In this document: in pieces, positions 54,411 through 62,759 of the stretch | How positions within the stretch are numbered: position 1 is the stretch's first letter | Layout: each line of letters starts with the position of its first letter | Source: Vibrio sp. RE88 | GTDB taxonomy: Bacteria; Pseudomonadota; Gammaproteobacteria; Enterobacterales; Vibrionaceae | Direction: 5' to 3' | Length of the DNA stretch: 64,000 nucleotides | Assembly (NCBI RefSeq): GCF_013113835.1 | Contig: NZ_VTYQ01000008.1 | Coordinates: forward strand, 220,202-284,201 | Position numbers and translations under genes: made by a program | Notes under the pieces: model-generated | Databases searched by the model: none | Seen by the model: only the letters and a program-made list of their open reading frames with translations | What the model was told of the DNA's origin: nothing

Positions 54411-55448
54411 TTAAAATTCGTCTTTAAAGGATTCTTTGATTTTGAGGATTTCATCCATTTGGCTGATGAAAATGGGCACTAAGTTGGGGTCAAAATGCGC
54501 CCCTGCGCCTTCTTCAAGCAATGCCACAGCATCTTCAACTGGCCACGCTTTTTTGTAAGGGCGTTCACTGGTTAGAGCGTCGAACACATCGGCAATGGCC
54601 ACAATGCGAGCACTTAGAGGGATCGCTTCTCCTTGAGTACCATGTGGGTAGCCACTGCCATCCCATTTTTCATGGTGATAAAGAGCTATCTCTTTCGCCA
54701 TTTGTAGCAGCAGTGAATCACTTTCTCCGATAATGTCTGCGCCGAAGTTGACGTGCTTTTGCATCACCGTCCACTCATCACCATCTAGCTTACCGGGCTT
54801 GCCTAAAATGTTATCGGGGATACCGATTTTTCCGATGTCGTGCATGGGAGAAGCCTGGAAGACAAGTTCGACCCAGCGTTTACTGACATCCAGCTGCTCA
54901 GCAAGAATGCGCGAGTAATGACTCATGCGGACAACGTGCATGCCTGTCTCATTGTCTTTGTACTCCGCAGCTCGGCCCAGGCGTTGAATGATTTCGAGGC
55001 GGCTGCGCTCCAATTGCTCGGTTCTCTGTTTCACTTGAACCGATAACGCCAAGTTTTGATCGTACAGCGCGATGTGTGTTTTCACCCGAGCCTTAACGAT
55101 TGGTGGGCTGACAGGTTTGGTAATGTAGTCGACTGCTCCCATCTCGAAGCCTTTCTGCTCATCGACCACTTCTGCCTTGGCTGTTACAAAGATCACGGGA
55201 ATATCGGAAGTCAAAGGGTTGGACTTTAGAATCGAGCACACTTCGTAGCCGTCCATTTCCGGCATCATGATATCGAGCAAGATCAAATGAGGCCGAGGAG
55301 AGCTGTTGGCAATCTTGAGAGCTTTCGCGCCGCTGGTGGCTGCTTTGATTTTAAATTCATCGGAAAGGATGCCAGACAAAGTATGGATATTGTCTGGGAT
55401 ATCATCGACCACCAGTATGGTTGGTTTGTCTAATGGATCAGAGGCCAT
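54411..55448 (-). CDS. Response regulator with HD-GYP domain
   Basis: A 345-residue protein. The receiver (residues about 8-125) has its phosphoacceptor Asp59 in LILLDIMMPEMDG. A coiled linker (about 130-160) leads to an HD-GYP domain with HD at 203-204 and the full signature HHEKWDGSGYP at 258-268, so a c-di-GMP phosphodiesterase is likely active (RpfG-type). It precedes the hybrid kinase gene and is the probable output of the relay. The start at 55448 is conserved-looking MASDPLDKPTILVVDD. Confidence 0.92.
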   Translation of the reverse strand: MASDPLDKPTILVVDDIPDNIHTLSGILSDEFKIKAATSGAKALKIANSSPRPHLILLDIMMPEMDGYEVCSILKSNPLTSDIPVIFVTAKAEVVDEQKGFEMGAVDYITKPVSPPIVKARVKTHIALYDQNLALSVQVKQRTEQLERSRLEIIQRLGRAAEYKDNETGMHVVRMSHYSRILAEQLDVSKRWVELVFQASPMHDIGKIGIPDNILGKPGKLDGDEWTVMQKHVNFGADIIGESDSLLLQMAKEIALYHHEKWDGSGYPHGTQGEAIPLSARIVAIADVFDALTSERPYKKAWPVEDAVALLEEGAGAHFDPNLVPIFISQMDEILKIKESFKDEF

Positions 55449-55817
55449 ACGAGTAAATCCTTCTACTATGCGCTCTTAATATGTTTCAACAGATAGAATA
55501 GTGAATATTTATAAATAGTTGCAGCGTTAATCAGCTAATCAGATGAGTCTAATGATTGAACAGTGATGTACGTACAAGTTTGCCGATAAACTCTTGCTCA
55601 GGATTTGGAAAATTACCCTATCAGTACACTCTCCATTTTCGATCTTACGAAATGCGTAGAGAACAGTTCAAAAGTGGTTATTTCTCAAAACCTTAATAGA
55701 TAAGTTTGTTTTTATTAGTCTAATGTTTTCAATCAGTTAAATGTTATCTAATTTGTGTGGTGAGTAGTGAAAACGGCAAAAACATCGCTTCTGAGCCAGA
55801 TATACCTCCATATGCAC

Positions 55818-55846
55818 TTGAGTTAATATTTTCCTTACCGTATGGT
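55818..55846 (+). promoter_or_regulatory. Promoter of candidate sRNA 1
   Basis: TTGAGT and TATGGT are 17 bases apart, so the start would be near 55853. Confidence 0.6.
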
Positions 55847-55852
55847 TGCGTC

Positions 55853-55953
55853 TGTCCTTAACCGGGACGATATGAAACTGTAACATTCATGTATCTTTCA
55901 TTTTCAATTCAAACGTTTACGCTGGCTGCCAACTCCAAGGGCCAGCTTTTTTT
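55853..55953 (+). ncRNA. Candidate small RNA 1 upstream of dusA
   Basis: A predicted transcript of about 100 bases from the promoter to a Rho-independent terminator. GTCC and GGAC (55854-55868) could form a 5' hairpin; an A/U-rich middle (TTTCATTTTCAATTC) is a possible Hfq-binding region; GCTGGC (55921-55926) with GCCAGC (55941-55946) is the terminator stem, followed by seven T's. No ORF of note. The 3' end resembles that of candidate 2, sharing CCAACTC and GGGCCAGCTTTTTTT. Not recognised as a known sRNA. Confidence 0.55.
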
Positions 55954-56070
55954 GCGTGAATTTTAAGCATAGTTAGGATTGAACCAGATCACACATCTGG
56001 AGTAGTGGGTGTGGGCTAATTACTCTAAATCTAGGTGTGGTACGCAAAAGCTTGCGACATGAACAGGAAA

Positions 56071-56102
56071 AATAAAATATGAAATTGATTTCATATTTTA
56101 TT
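56071..56102. repeat. 15-bp perfect dyad at the second sRNA promoter
   Basis: AATAAAATATGAAAT, TG, ATTTCATATTTTATT: a perfect 15-bp inverted repeat with a two-base centre. It overlaps the predicted -35 (TTGATT at 56085-56090), so it could be an operator. The sequence loosely resembles some AT-rich operators but I cannot name a regulator. Confidence 0.65.
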
Positions 56103-56112
56103 CATCTACGAT
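56085..56112 (+). promoter_or_regulatory. Promoter of candidate sRNA 2
   Basis: TTGATT and TACGAT are 16 bases apart; the start would be near 56119. Overlaps the inverted repeat. Confidence 0.5.
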
Positions 56113-56118
56113 AAAGGT

Positions 56119-56200
56119 CCCTATGGGTAATTTGTCAATCATTTCATTTGCTTCATGGAACGGTGCTGGTCTCCAACTCACTTTTGGGCCAGCTTTTTTT
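56119..56200 (+). ncRNA. Candidate small RNA 2 upstream of dusA
   Basis: A predicted transcript of about 82 bases. CCC (56119-56121) with GGG (56125-56127) may form a small 5' hairpin; the middle has TTTCATTT; GCTGG (56165-56169) and CCAA pair with TTGG and CCAGC (56189-56193) as the terminator, followed by seven T's. It shares the last 15 bases (GGGCCAGCTTTTTTT) and CCAACTC with candidate 1, suggesting tandem paralogues. No ORF. Confidence 0.5.
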
Positions 56201-56508
56201 CTTACTGTGTGATTAGGTTACTCGTTCTTAGATGGTGACTTTCGACTTTGGCAGCACCGCAGCCAAAAACCGTCTAACGATGTGCTGATTGTTTTGGTGT
56301 GAGTTCGGGTGTACGAACTCTCTAACCCTTCTATTTTCGTAGGTTCTAGCGAGTTCTTTTTTCCTGAATGTTTTTGATTCTCTGTGTATAATCGCCGGAT
56401 TATTTTTGACCACTCCATGCTGAGTATCGCATTAGCGCAAGATTACTATGATCTGTGGGCGTGAATATTCATATATAGCTGTGGTAGTAAGATTTCGAGT
56501 AACACCTT

Positions 56509-57510
56509 ATGAAACCTGACAATACTAGTAAATACGCGGCCAACCGCTTTTCCATTGCACCCATGCTCGATTGGACTGACAGACACTGTCGTTACTTCCA
56601 TCGACTGCTGACGAGCGAAACTTTGCTCTATACCGAAATGGTGACGACGGGCGCGATTATTCACGGTAAAGGTGATTTTCTTGCGTATAACCAAGAAGAG
56701 CATCCGGTGGCACTTCAGTTAGGTGGCTCAAACCCTCAGGATTTGGCGACGTGTGCGAAATTGGCGCAAGAGCGGGGCTACGATGAAATCAACCTCAACG
56801 TTGGCTGCCCGTCTGACCGTGTACAAAACGGTCGCTTTGGTGCATGTCTGATGGCAGAACCACAGCTGGTGGCAGAATGTGTTGCGGCAATGCGCGACGT
56901 GGTGGATGTGCCAGTTACGGTGAAAACCCGTATCGGTATCGATGACCAAGACTCGTATGAGTTTCTGACCGACTTTGTATCGATTGTTTCCGAGAAGGGG
57001 GGCTGTGATCAATTTACTATTCACGCGCGCAAAGCTTGGCTTTCTGGCTTAAGCCCGAAAGAGAACCGTGAGATTCCACCTCTCGATTACCCGCGTGCCT
57101 ACCAGCTGAAGAAAGATTTTGCGCACCTTAATATTGCTATTAATGGTGGCGTTAAGACACTTGATGACACCAAAGAACATTTGACGCACCTTGATGGCGT
57201 TATGGTTGGCCGTGAAGCCTATCAGAATCCTTATATTCTGGCGGAGGTTGATCAACAGATCTTTGGATTAGATAAGCCTGTTAAGAAGCGTACTCAAGTT
57301 GTGGAAGAGATGTATCCGTATATTGAAAGCCAGCTGGAGAAAGGGGCGTATCTTGGTCACATTACTCGTCATATGTTGGGCTTGTTCCAGAATATGCCGG
57401 GGGCGCGTCAATGGCGTCGTTACATCAGTGAGAATGCTCACAAGCCTGGTTCAGGTATCGAAGTTGTAGAGACGGCGCTGAGTAAAATTCCTAAAGAGCT
57501 GAATGTGTAA
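56509..57510 (+). CDS. dusA: tRNA-dihydrouridine(20/20a) synthase
   Basis: A 333-residue flavoprotein reducing uridine 20/20a in the tRNA D-loop. RFSIAPMLDWTDRHCRYFHRLL opens the core; LNVGCPSDRVQNGRFGACLM contains the catalytic Cys; FTIHARKAWLSGLSPKENRE follows. The 5' end of dusA is a known integration hotspot for DUS-associated integrases; here it is intact and no integrase is nearby. pspG follows, as in E. coli. Confidence 0.96.
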   Translation: MKPDNTSKYAANRFSIAPMLDWTDRHCRYFHRLLTSETLLYTEMVTTGAIIHGKGDFLAYNQEEHPVALQLGGSNPQDLATCAKLAQERGYDEINLNVGCPSDRVQNGRFGACLMAEPQLVAECVAAMRDVVDVPVTVKTRIGIDDQDSYEFLTDFVSIVSEKGGCDQFTIHARKAWLSGLSPKENREIPPLDYPRAYQLKKDFAHLNIAINGGVKTLDDTKEHLTHLDGVMVGREAYQNPYILAEVDQQIFGLDKPVKKRTQVVEEMYPYIESQLEKGAYLGHITRHMLGLFQNMPGARQWRRYISENAHKPGSGIEVVETALSKIPKELNV

Positions 57511-57636
57511 ATTTCACCATCTGATGGCATCGAGTAGGTGAATTTCACCAATCAAGATAATCAATGAAAGAGACACTTTATAAAGCGTCTCTTTTTTATT
57601 TCATTAAAATCAGTTAGTTATGTATTTTTCTTTGAC

Positions 57637-57654
57637 TTGGCTTACTTTCTGCAA
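57637..57654 (+). promoter_or_regulatory. Sigma-54 promoter of pspG
   Basis: TTGGC...TGCA with GG (57639-57640) and GC (57651-57652) exactly ten bases apart, the rule for -24/-12 sites. A transcript would begin about 15 bases ahead of the start codon. pspG in enterobacteria is sigma-54 and PspF dependent. Confidence 0.7.
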
Positions 57655-57680
57655 AGCGAAAGGTAACTAAGGAGAAAGAT

Positions 57681-57890
57681 ATGTTTGAACTCATCTTTGT
57701 ATTGGTCTTTATTGCAACGCTGCTGGTGACGGGTCTTACTATGTTCACGGTGTTTGCTGCGGCGGGTTTTGCTTTGATGGTGATGGTTTTACTCGGTATG
57801 GTCGGGGCGGTGATTAAACTTATCCCGTGGTTGATTGTTATTGCTGTGGGTATTTGGTTTTTCAAAAACTACGTGTATAGCCACCGTTAA
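57681..57890 (+). CDS. pspG: Envelope stress response protein PspG
   Basis: A 69-residue membrane protein with two hydrophobic segments, FELIFVLVFIATLLVTGLTMF and later a VIKLIPWLIVIAVGIWFF helix. The pattern and the position right after dusA match E. coli PspG (YjbO). It is part of the phage-shock response to inner-membrane damage. The SD AAGGAGA is well placed. Confidence 0.88.
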   Translation: MFELIFVLVFIATLLVTGLTMFTVFAAAGFALMVMVLLGMVGAVIKLIPWLIVIAVGIWFFKNYVYSHR

Positions 57891-57981
57891 TCCGAGCAGG
57901 AATTTGACATTAACCGCTGTGCAGAATGTGATACTATCGCTCCAACATCTCGAACCTCAATGAGCTCAGGAGCTAAATTAG

Positions 57982-58656
57982 ATGAACAAATCAGCACTGG
58001 CGGTTATGACTGCAGCTGCGATGTCGATGGCAAGTTCAGCAGCAATGGCAGAAGATTCTGTAGTTGCAAAAGTAGGTGCTGAAGCATGGTGGGTGGACAC
58101 AGAAGTTAATGAAATCCGCCGTGATAAAGAAGTTACTCCAAGTATTTATGCGGCGATCGAGCACGATATTAAGTATGTGCCGAATGCACGTATCAGAACA
58201 GCCAGCGTTGACAACGAGTTCATGGCATTTGATAAGCTGGATCTGACGCTCTACTACCAAGTGATGGAACACGATCTATTGCACTTTGATGCGGGTATTA
58301 CCTTTAGCGATATGAGTAATACAAAGTACAAGAATGCAGAAACTGGCCAAACTAAAGATTTTAACGAGCTGCTGTGGGCATTCTATGGTTACGCTGAAAT
58401 CACAGTGCCAGACACTAACTTTGATATCATCGGTGAAATGAACTTTGGTGATAGCAGTGGTATTAAGAGCACTGATCTGATGGCAGGTATGCAATATAGA
58501 ATGCCACTGAATAATTCCACAGTCACTTTCCGCGGGGGCTACCGAGTGATTGATCTTGAGTCTGATGAATTTAAGCCAACCCTTGAAGACAGCACGCTAG
58601 GCAAGCCTTTTATCATGGCGAACGGTTTCTTCCTTGGTGCTGAATACAGTTTCTAA
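57982..58656 (+). CDS. TIGR04219 family outer-membrane beta-barrel protein
   Basis: A 224-residue exported protein. The signal peptide covers residues 1-23 (ending SSAAMA). Amphipathic strands with Tyr/Phe/Trp, for example KLDLTLYYQVMEHDLLHFDAGITFS and a final GFFLGAEYSF, end in the terminal Phe typical of outer-membrane barrels. It fits TIGR04219. Role is unknown. A strong SD (AGGAG) precedes. A TTGACA at 57913-57918 may be the -35 box. Confidence 0.85.
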   Translation: MNKSALAVMTAAAMSMASSAAMAEDSVVAKVGAEAWWVDTEVNEIRRDKEVTPSIYAAIEHDIKYVPNARIRTASVDNEFMAFDKLDLTLYYQVMEHDLLHFDAGITFSDMSNTKYKNAETGQTKDFNELLWAFYGYAEITVPDTNFDIIGEMNFGDSSGIKSTDLMAGMQYRMPLNNSTVTFRGGYRVIDLESDEFKPTLEDSTLGKPFIMANGFFLGAEYSF

Positions 58657-58677
58657 ACTGCAAGAGTATTTCCAAAA

Positions 58678-58706
58678 AACGCTGCGTAATATCGCGGCGT
58701 TTTTTT
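58678..58706 (+). terminator. Terminator of the outer-membrane gene
   Basis: AACGCTGCG and CGCGGCGTT pair over TAATAT (one T-G) and run into T's. Confidence 0.85.
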
Positions 58707-58806
58707 ATGTCTATTCGTTATATCTTCATTTTTCTTTTAGCAGTTTTTTGTCTTTCGACCATGCTTATTAAGGGTTCTTATCAATAACTTCAGAGAAAGG
58801 ATTCTC

Positions 58807-59037
58807 ATGACTATCAATGAACTTAGAAATCTTTATAGAGAAAATCAGTTAGTTGAAGCCATCATTGAACCTTCTGCTCAGGAAGGGAGTTGGATTGTTG
58901 AGTTTCGCCATGCTCGTGGTGGTTTTGTGCTATTAACTGATTCTCATGGGGAAGAGTGCCACTATCTGGATCTGGATTTGGCCTCAAAGTCCGCGATGGC
59001 TGTTGGCTTCAGGCAGGTACGTGTCGAGGCTAAGTAG
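58807..59037 (+). CDS. Small hypothetical protein
   Basis: A 76-residue acidic protein, MTINELRNLYRENQLVEAIIEPS onward, with EGSWIVEFRHARGGFVLLTDSHGEECHYLDLDLASKSAM. It has no signal peptide, membrane segment or metal motif. I do not recognise the family. AAAGGA seven bases ahead of the ATG and a normal codon pattern support a real gene. It is monocistronic, 126 bases before cysJ. Confidence 0.7.
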   Translation: MTINELRNLYRENQLVEAIIEPSAQEGSWIVEFRHARGGFVLLTDSHGEECHYLDLDLASKSAMAVGFRQVRVEAK

Positions 59038-59163
59038 CCAAACTTGCTTAAACTTTCGGCTTTCTTTAATTCCAAAAGTTATAAAACATTCATTTCTATT
59101 CTTTCTTGTTATTAAAGGGAGTGGTTAATCTATCATCACGCAATGAATAGGGATGTCGAGACC

Positions 59164-61023
59164 ATGTCTTTGAACAAGAACGTGTCCTCTCAAGGAAACA
59201 CACCACAAGAACTACCGTCAATCGCAGCTCCTTTAAATGATCAACAACTGAATACGCTACAACAAACAGTCTCAGAACTGTCACCTCAACAGTTAGCGTG
59301 GGTCAGCGGTTATTTTTGGGGGCTATCTCAAGCTCAGCCTCAAACGACTGGTGCTGCTGCACCTATTAGTCAGGCAGCTGCGGCTGTTGCCGCAAAACCG
59401 GCAGGCAAGCTTTCTATTATCTTTGCTTCTCAGACGGGTAACGCGAAAGGCGTTGCTGAAGCTCTGGAGCAAGAAGCCAAGGCCCAAGGAATCGCTGTCG
59501 AGCTGTTTGATGCCAGCGATTACAAAGGAAAGAACCTCGCCAAGGAAACGCACGTCATTATTGTTGCCTCTACCAACGGTGAAGGTGAAGCACCAGATAA
59601 TGCGATTGAGCTGCATGAATTCCTTCAGTCTAAGAAGGCGCCTAAGTTACCAAACCTGAAATACGGTGTGATTGGTCTGGGTGACTCGAGTTATGAATTC
59701 TTCTGTCAGACAGGTAAAGATTTCGATTCTTACCTATCTAAACTTGGCGCGACCTCATTTATTGAACGTATTGACTGTGATGTTGATTACGAAGCGCCAG
59801 CGAGTGAGTGGCGTCAAAACGCACTGGATAAAGTCAAAGAAGCATTAGCGTCAGGTACTGAAGCGGAAATCGTTCAACTGCCAGTCGGTCAAGCGGCACC
59901 GGGTCACTCGCCATACAATAAGCAAAACCCTTACACGGCAACATTGCTCACGAGCCAGAAGATTACTGGTCGTGATTCAGGTAAAGATGTCCGCCATGTC
60001 GAGATCGATTTGGATGGTTCGGGCCTGACATATCAGCCGGGTGATGCACTTGGTGTGTGGTTCGAGAACAGCTCAGATCTCGCGAATGCGATCTTAGCCA
60101 AAGCAGGGCTGTCGGGTGTGGAAAGTGTTGATGTTGATGGTGAGAGCATTTCCATCCACAGTGCGTTGGTAAGTAAGTACGAGATAACGTCAGCAAACCC
60201 TCAGCTTGTCAGCAAATTTGCAGAGCTATCGGGTAGTAAGAAGTTACTCAAGCTGGTGGAAGATAAAGACAAGCTACGCGAATATGCGACCAACACCCAA
60301 GTGGTCGATGTTCTGGCTGAGAAGAAAACCAAACTATCCGCTGAAGAATTGGTTGGTTTGCTGCGCCGATTGACCCCTCGCCTCTATTCTATTGCTTCTA
60401 GTCAGAGTGAAGTGGACGAAGAAGTCCATCTAACGGTTGGCCTTGTTGAGTATAACAAGGGAGATGAAAAGCGTTTTGGTGGTGCGTCTAGCTTCCTTTC
60501 TCATCGTTTAGAAGAGGGCGGTGAAGTGAAAGTGTTCGTTGAGCACAACAATAACTTCAAACTACCACAAGATGACAATACGCCTGTCATCATGATTGGC
60601 CCAGGTACTGGTATTGCTCCGTTCAGAAGCTTTATCCAAGAGCGTGATGACCGAGGAGCAGATGGTAAGAACTGGCTATTCTTCGGTGACCGCACCTTTA
60701 CTCAAGATTTCCTCTATCAGGTTGAATGGCAGAAGTACCTAAAGTCTGGCTTGCTCAATCGTCTTGATGTGGCTTTCAGCCGCGACCAAGCAGAAAAAGT
60801 CTACGTGCAACATCGCATTCTGGAAAACGCTGAACAAGTATGGCAATGGATTCAGGAAGGGGCATACATCTATGTCTGTGGTGATGCGACACGCATGGCG
60901 AAAGATGTTCATGAAGCGCTGATTCATGTCGCAGAGCAGCACGGCAAGCTATCACGTGATGATGCCGAAGAATTTATCAACGAACTCCGCAAAGCGAAAC
61001 GTTATCAAAGGGATGTTTACTAA
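59164..61023 (+). CDS. cysJ: Sulfite reductase (NADPH) flavoprotein subunit
   Basis: A 619-residue diflavin reductase. The flavodoxin (FMN) domain spans about 75-215 (IIFASQTGNAKGVAEALEQEA); the FAD-binding domain has RLYSIASSQSEVDEEVHLTVG; the NADPH domain ends LRKAKRYQRDVY. Electrons from NADPH pass to CysI. ATG 59164 is preceded by AGGGA and chosen over 59143, which lacks an SD. The stop overlaps cysI by one base. Confidence 0.97.
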   Translation: MSLNKNVSSQGNTPQELPSIAAPLNDQQLNTLQQTVSELSPQQLAWVSGYFWGLSQAQPQTTGAAAPISQAAAAVAAKPAGKLSIIFASQTGNAKGVAEALEQEAKAQGIAVELFDASDYKGKNLAKETHVIIVASTNGEGEAPDNAIELHEFLQSKKAPKLPNLKYGVIGLGDSSYEFFCQTGKDFDSYLSKLGATSFIERIDCDVDYEAPASEWRQNALDKVKEALASGTEAEIVQLPVGQAAPGHSPYNKQNPYTATLLTSQKITGRDSGKDVRHVEIDLDGSGLTYQPGDALGVWFENSSDLANAILAKAGLSGVESVDVDGESISIHSALVSKYEITSANPQLVSKFAELSGSKKLLKLVEDKDKLREYATNTQVVDVLAEKKTKLSAEELVGLLRRLTPRLYSIASSQSEVDEEVHLTVGLVEYNKGDEKRFGGASSFLSHRLEEGGEVKVFVEHNNNFKLPQDDNTPVIMIGPGTGIAPFRSFIQERDDRGADGKNWLFFGDRTFTQDFLYQVEWQKYLKSGLLNRLDVAFSRDQAEKVYVQHRILENAEQVWQWIQEGAYIYVCGDATRMAKDVHEALIHVAEQHGKLSRDDAEEFINELRKAKRYQRDVY

Positions 61024-62759
61024 TGAGTGCTTCTACCGAAAATAATAAACAGGTTGTCTTGGGCAAAGAGTTAGGGCCCCTTGCGGATAACGAGCGCCTG
61101 AAAAGAGAAAGTAATTTCTTACGTGGCACGATTGAGCAAGACCTGCAAGATCGTATCACTGGTGGCTTTACTGCAGATAACTTCCAGCTGATTCGTTTCC
61201 ATGGAATGTATCAGCAGGACGATCGTGATATCCGCAATGAGCGTACCAAACAGAAGTTGGAACCACTGCATAACGTGATGTTACGTGCACGTATGCCGGG
61301 CGGGATTATTAAACCGGAACAGTGGTTAGCGATTGATAAGTTTGCAACAGAGTATTCTCTGTATGGAAGTATTCGTCTAACGACGCGTCAGACGTTTCAG
61401 TTCCACGGTGTGTTAAAGCCAAATATCAAATTGATGCATCAGACGCTTAACAGCATTGGTATCGACTCCATTGCAACAGCGGGTGACGTGAACCGTAATG
61501 TATTGTGTACTACAAATCCGGTTGAATCGGAGCTACACCAAGAAGCGTATGAGTGGGCGAAGAAGATCAGTGAGCATCTTTTACCAAAGACCAAAGCGTA
61601 TGCAGAAATCTGGTTGGATGGTGATAAGGTAGAGACGACCCAGGATGATGAACCAATTCTGGGTAGCAACTACTTACCACGTAAGTTCAAAACTACCGTT
61701 GTGATACCGCCACAAAATGATGTCGATGTACACGCGAATGACCTTAACTTTGTCGCAATTGCTGAAGATGGCAAGCTGGTGGGCTTTAACGTATTGGTCG
61801 GTGGTGGCCTAGCCATGACTCATGGTGATACATCTACTTACCCAAGACGTGCCGATGATTTCGGATTTATCCCTCTAGATAAAACGCTAGATGTTGCAGC
61901 GGCAGTCGTTACTACCCAGCGTGATTGGGGTAACCGATCAAATCGTAAAAATGCCAAAACTAAATACACGCTTGACCGAGTGGGCAGTGATGTCTTCAAA
62001 GCAGAAGTGGAAAAGCGTGCTGGGGTAGAGTTTGAAGCAAGCCGTCCGTATGAGTTTACTGAACGTGGCGATCGAGTTGGCTGGGTCGAAGGAATCGACG
62101 GAAAGCATCACCTGACTCTGTTTATTGAAAACGGTCGCTTGCTGGATTATCCGGGTAAGCCTCTTAAAACAGGTGTGGCTGAGATAGCGAAAATCCACAA
62201 AGGGGATTTCCGCATGACGGCGAACCAGAACCTGATTGTTGCTGGAGTCTCCAAGAGCAACAAAGAGAAAATTGAGAAAATCGCTGTTGAGCATGGTTTG
62301 ATGGATGAAACCGTTAGTGAGCAGCGTAAGAATTCAATGGCGTGTGTTGCGTTCCCAACTTGTCCGTTGGCAATGGCTGAGGCTGAACGATTCTTGCCAG
62401 AGTTTGTTACGGACGTTGAAGGTATTCTCAAAAAGCACGGCTTACCAGAAGAAGACAACATTATCTTACGTGTGACAGGCTGTCCGAATGGCTGTGGCCG
62501 TGCGATGTTGGCGGAAATTGGTCTGGTAGGTAAAGCACCTGGCCGTTACAACTTGCACCTAGGTGGTAACCGTGGCGGTACACGCGTACCTAAGATGTAT
62601 AAAGAAAACATCACAGATAAACAGATTCTTGAAGAAATCGATCAGCTAGTCGGTAGATGGGCCAAAGAGCGTAACGACGGTGAGTGCTTTGGTGACTTCA
62701 CGATCAGAGCTGGCATTATCGATGAAGTGTTTGTTTCCAAGAGGGACTTTTATGCTTAA
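61023..62759 (+). CDS. cysI: Sulfite reductase (NADPH) hemoprotein subunit
   Basis: A 578-residue siroheme and 4Fe-4S protein that reduces sulfite to sulfide. The cluster ligands are Cys441, Cys447, Cys487 and Cys491 (CVAFPTCP and GCPNGCG). It overlaps cysJ by one base and cysH by eight, so all three are coupled. Siroheme precursor may come from cobA. Confidence 0.97.
   Translation: MSASTENNKQVVLGKELGPLADNERLKRESNFLRGTIEQDLQDRITGGFTADNFQLIRFHGMYQQDDRDIRNERTKQKLEPLHNVMLRARMPGGIIKPEQWLAIDKFATEYSLYGSIRLTTRQTFQFHGVLKPNIKLMHQTLNSIGIDSIATAGDVNRNVLCTTNPVESELHQEAYEWAKKISEHLLPKTKAYAEIWLDGDKVETTQDDEPILGSNYLPRKFKTTVVIPPQNDVDVHANDLNFVAIAEDGKLVGFNVLVGGGLAMTHGDTSTYPRRADDFGFIPLDKTLDVAAAVVTTQRDWGNRSNRKNAKTKYTLDRVGSDVFKAEVEKRAGVEFEASRPYEFTERGDRVGWVEGIDGKHHLTLFIENGRLLDYPGKPLKTGVAEIAKIHKGDFRMTANQNLIVAGVSKSNKEKIEKIAVEHGLMDETVSEQRKNSMACVAFPTCPLAMAEAERFLPEFVTDVEGILKKHGLPEEDNIILRVTGCPNGCGRAMLAEIGLVGKAPGRYNLHLGGNRGGTRVPKMYKENITDKQILEEIDQLVGRWAKERNDGECFGDFTIRAGIIDEVFVSKRDFYA

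Larger units (their letters stand above)
55449..56508. other. 1.06-kb intergenic region (signalling operon to dusA)
   Basis: No credible ORF. From left: the minus-strand promoter area of the signalling operon; a plus-strand promoter with a terminator (55818-55953); an imperfect pair of dyads (CCAGAT/ATCTGG at 55984-56000 and CGCAA/TTGCG at 56043-56056); a 32-base dyad with 15-bp arms (56071-56102); a second promoter with terminator (56085-56200); a hairpin GAGTTC/GAACTC near 56304-56321; and a TATAAT at 56387-56392 that may serve dusA. Confidence 0.6.

Noticed and set aside
55563..55589. A sigma-28-like -10 (GCCGATAA) in the intergenic region before dusA
   Set aside because: The position 15 bases upstream reads GTGA and not TAAA, so only half a promoter is present.
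56218..56418. Two minus-strand ORFs of 61 and 66 codons
   Set aside because: No SD, low-complexity Lys/Asn/Ser/Thr content and overlap with each other in two frames; likely chance ORFs in AT-rich non-coding DNA.
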